From NCBI GenBank assembly GCA_003545125.1, contig DQCI01000246.1:9583-16496 (forward strand): DNA of 6,914 bases, read 5' to 3'. Source of the DNA: Paracoccaceae bacterium. GTDB taxonomy: Bacteria > Pseudomonadota > Alphaproteobacteria > Rhodobacterales > Rhodobacteraceae. The notes under the pieces are model-generated. The model was not told the origin of the DNA and searched no databases. It worked only from the letters and a program-made list of their open reading frames with translations. Position numbers and translations under genes: made by a program. This document shows, piece after piece, positions 5,486 to 6,914 of this stretch (within the stretch, counting starts at the first letter, position 1; each line of letters begins with the position of its first letter).

Positions 5486-6759
5486 TGGCCGAGTTCGATA
5501 TTCTGGTGAAAGGCGGCGTGTTGCCAGATGGACGTCAGGCCGACATCGGGATCAGGGACGGGTTCATCGCCGCCGTTGGCGAGCTGTTCGGCAGCACGGC
5601 CCGCGAAGTGATCGACGCCAGCGGCGACCTCGTCGCGCCGCCCTTCGTCGACCCGCATTTCCACATGGACGCGACGCTCTCCTACGGCACGCCCCGGATC
5701 AACGCGAGCGGAACCCTGCTCGAAGGCATCGCGCTTTGGGGCGAGCTGCGCGAGCAGGCGACGGTTGACGAGATGGTCGCGCGCGCACTCGCCTATTGCG
5801 ACTGGGCGGTGAGCCAGGGGCTGCTCGCGATCCGCAGCCATGTCGACACCACGCCCGCGCATCTGCGCGGCGTCACCGCGCTCATCGAGGTGCGCGAGAA
5901 GGTGAAGGACTACCTCGATCTCCAGCTCGTCGCCTTCCCGCAGGACGGGCTCTACCGGGCGCAGGGCGCGCGCGAAAATTTGATCCGGGCGCTCGACATG
6001 GGCGTCGACGTGGTCGGGGGTATCCCGCATTTCGAGCGCACGATGGAAGATGGCCGTGCCTCGGTGCGTGATCTTTGCGAGATCGCCGCCGACCGCGGCC
6101 TGCCGGTCGACATGCATTGCGACGAGACCGACGACCCCGCGAGCCGCCATATCGAGACGCTCGCTTACGAGACGCAGCGGCTCGGGCTCGGGGGCCGGGT
6201 GGTGGGGTCGCACCTCACGTCGATGCATTCGATGGACAATTACTACGTGTCCAAGCTTCTGCCGCTGATCGCGGAGGCGCAGGTGGCGGCGATCCCGAAC
6301 CCGCTCATCAACATCGTCCTGCAAGGCCGTCACGACAGCTATCCGAAGCGGCGCGGGCTGACGCGGGTCAAGGAAATGCAGGCCATGGGCATCCCCGTCG
6401 GCTGGGGCCAGGATTGCGTGCGCGATCCGTGGTATTCGCTGGGCACCGCCGACATGCTCGACGTCGCCTTCATGGGGCTGCACGTCGCACAGATGACGTC
6501 GCCGGAGGAGATGCGGCGATGCTTCGACATGGTCACAGAGGGGAACGCGTCGATCATCGGCCTCGAGGGCTACGGCTTGCATGAAGGCGCGGTGGGCTCG
6601 CTGGTCGTGCTCGACGCGGGCGACCCGATCGAAGCGGTGCGACTGCGGCCCGACCGGCTCTGGGTGATCTCGAAAGGCAAGGTGGTATCGCGCCAGGCCC
6701 GCAACGATGCCCGCCTTTCGCTCACCGGACGTCCGGACAGTATTCGCCGACGGCACTGA
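5485..6759 (+). CDS. codA: CodA-family cytosine deaminase, likely 5-methylcytosine-type variant
   Basis: This 424-residue cytoplasmic amidohydrolase is close to the length of E. coli CodA (427). It is expected to deaminate cytosine or a cytosine analogue hydrolytically, releasing ammonia. Metal and catalytic residues can be matched to CodA with a constant offset of three: H58 and H60 in DPHFHMD, Q153 in AFPQDG (base recognition), H211 and E214 in HCDE, H243 in GSHLTSMHS, and D310 in GWGQDCVRDPWY. Long identical stretches include YPKRRG and TRVKEM. The residue after D310 is C311, where CodA has Asp314. That Asp excludes substituents at C5, and homologues lacking it were shown to be 5-methylcytosine deaminases, so thymine rather than uracil may be the physiological product. 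Isoguanine or another analogue remains possible. The start is fixed by GGAGAA (5474-5479), 5 bases upstream, and a TGATG overlap with permease 2. It is the last operon gene, so it is co-expressed with the importer that would supply its substrate. Confidence 0.92.
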   Translation: MAEFDILVKGGVLPDGRQADIGIRDGFIAAVGELFGSTAREVIDASGDLVAPPFVDPHFHMDATLSYGTPRINASGTLLEGIALWGELREQATVDEMVARALAYCDWAVSQGLLAIRSHVDTTPAHLRGVTALIEVREKVKDYLDLQLVAFPQDGLYRAQGARENLIRALDMGVDVVGGIPHFERTMEDGRASVRDLCEIAADRGLPVDMHCDETDDPASRHIETLAYETQRLGLGGRVVGSHLTSMHSMDNYYVSKLLPLIAEAQVAAIPNPLINIVLQGRHDSYPKRRGLTRVKEMQAMGIPVGWGQDCVRDPWYSLGTADMLDVAFMGLHVAQMTSPEEMRRCFDMVTEGNASIIGLEGYGLHEGAVGSLVVLDAGDPIEAVRLRPDRLWVISKGKVVSRQARNDARLSLTGRPDSIRRRH

Positions 6760-6760
6760 C

Positions 6761-6788
6761 CTCCCTGCTCCGGCCTCCCTGCTCCGGC
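6761..6788. repeat. Two perfect tandem copies of a 14-base unit
   Basis: CTCCCTGCTCCGGC occurs at 6761-6774 and again at 6775-6788 with no mismatch, starting two bases after the deaminase stop codon. A recent slippage duplication is the simplest explanation. Confidence 0.85.
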
Positions 6789-6843
6789 ATCGGAACGAAA
6801 CCGGGCCCGCGATGCTTCCAACACCCGGGCCGGGCCGGCAGGG
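6777..6843. repeat. Bulged inverted repeat using the tandem-repeat arm
   Basis: CCCTG-CT-CCGGC (6777-6788) can pair with GCCGGCAGGG (6834-6843): ten base pairs with a two-base bulge and a 45-base spacer. Either tandem copy could serve as the 5' arm. It might act as a 3' end stabilising or Rho-assisted stop structure, but no T-run follows. Confidence 0.3.
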
Positions 6844-6914
6844 GGCAAATCAGGGACACACGCCCCTCGCCTTCAATGCCTGTGCTCCCCATCGGGGCAA
6901 TCGCCCTCCTCGGA

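Larger units (their letters stand above)
6760..6914. other. 3' flank of the operon, no gene recognised
   Basis: The 155 bases after the deaminase stop contain a tandem repeat and GC-rich inverted repeats but no T-run suited to an intrinsic plus-strand terminator. GGGGC (6842-6846) can pair with GCCCC (6862-6866), and CCCC/GGGG lie close together near 6887-6898. These could be parts of a terminator for a convergent gene beyond the window. An open frame on the minus strand (6570-6848) runs back into the deaminase gene and looks like a shadow. Confidence 0.5.

Noticed and set aside
4454..6756. Long minus-strand frames opposite permease 2 and the deaminase (4454-5341 and 5464-6756).
   Set aside because: Both mirror genes with clear family motifs and have compositionally odd products typical of antisense translation.
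1..6914. Searched for CRISPR repeats, insertion sequence ends, tRNA genes and integration sites.
   Set aside because: No regularly spaced repeats, transposase fragments, tRNA-like cloverleaf or flanking duplications were seen. Codon use and GC look uniform across the operon.

Overview
The window looks like chromosomal DNA from a GC-rich alphaproteobacterium, most likely of the Rhodobacterales. This rests on high GC with strongly GC-biased third codon positions, tight translationally coupled genes, two twin-arginine (Tat) signal peptides, and proteins of the type seen in that order. The taxonomic call is inference from composition and gene content. No mobile element, RNA gene or CRISPR array is visible.

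Layout. A short gene on the minus strand (23-511) encodes a Tat-exported protein with an intradiol-dioxygenase-like fold that contains no tyrosine. A 415-base divergent intergenic region follows (512-926). It is rich in inverted repeats: a CACCT/AGGTG cluster near the minus-strand gene, a long interrupted hairpin followed by five T residues (728-814), and a 15-base palindrome (845-859) about 70 bases before the first plus-strand gene.

From 927 to 6759 there is one five-gene plus-strand operon with every junction overlapping (1, 11, 4 and 1 bases). It encodes a BMP/PnrA-family periplasmic binding protein, a double-domain ABC ATPase, two BPD_transp_2-type permeases and a CodA-family amidohydrolase. 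The last 155 bases hold a 14-base tandem repeat and weak inverted repeats but no recognisable gene.

How the genes work together. The binding protein, ATPase and permeases form a complete purine/pyrimidine nucleobase or nucleoside importer of the BMP class. The terminal enzyme carries all the metal and catalytic residues of cytosine deaminase, so the operon probably imports a cytosine-like base and deaminates it in the cytoplasm. The most interesting detail is that the residue equivalent to Asp314 of E. coli CodA is Cys311 here. Loss of that Asp was the marker used to discover bacterial 5-methylcytosine deaminases, including one from Rhodobacter sphaeroides. The working hypothesis is therefore a dedicated 5-methylcytosine (or substituted cytosine) uptake and salvage operon that uses an ABC importer in place of the CodB permease of the classical codBA pair.
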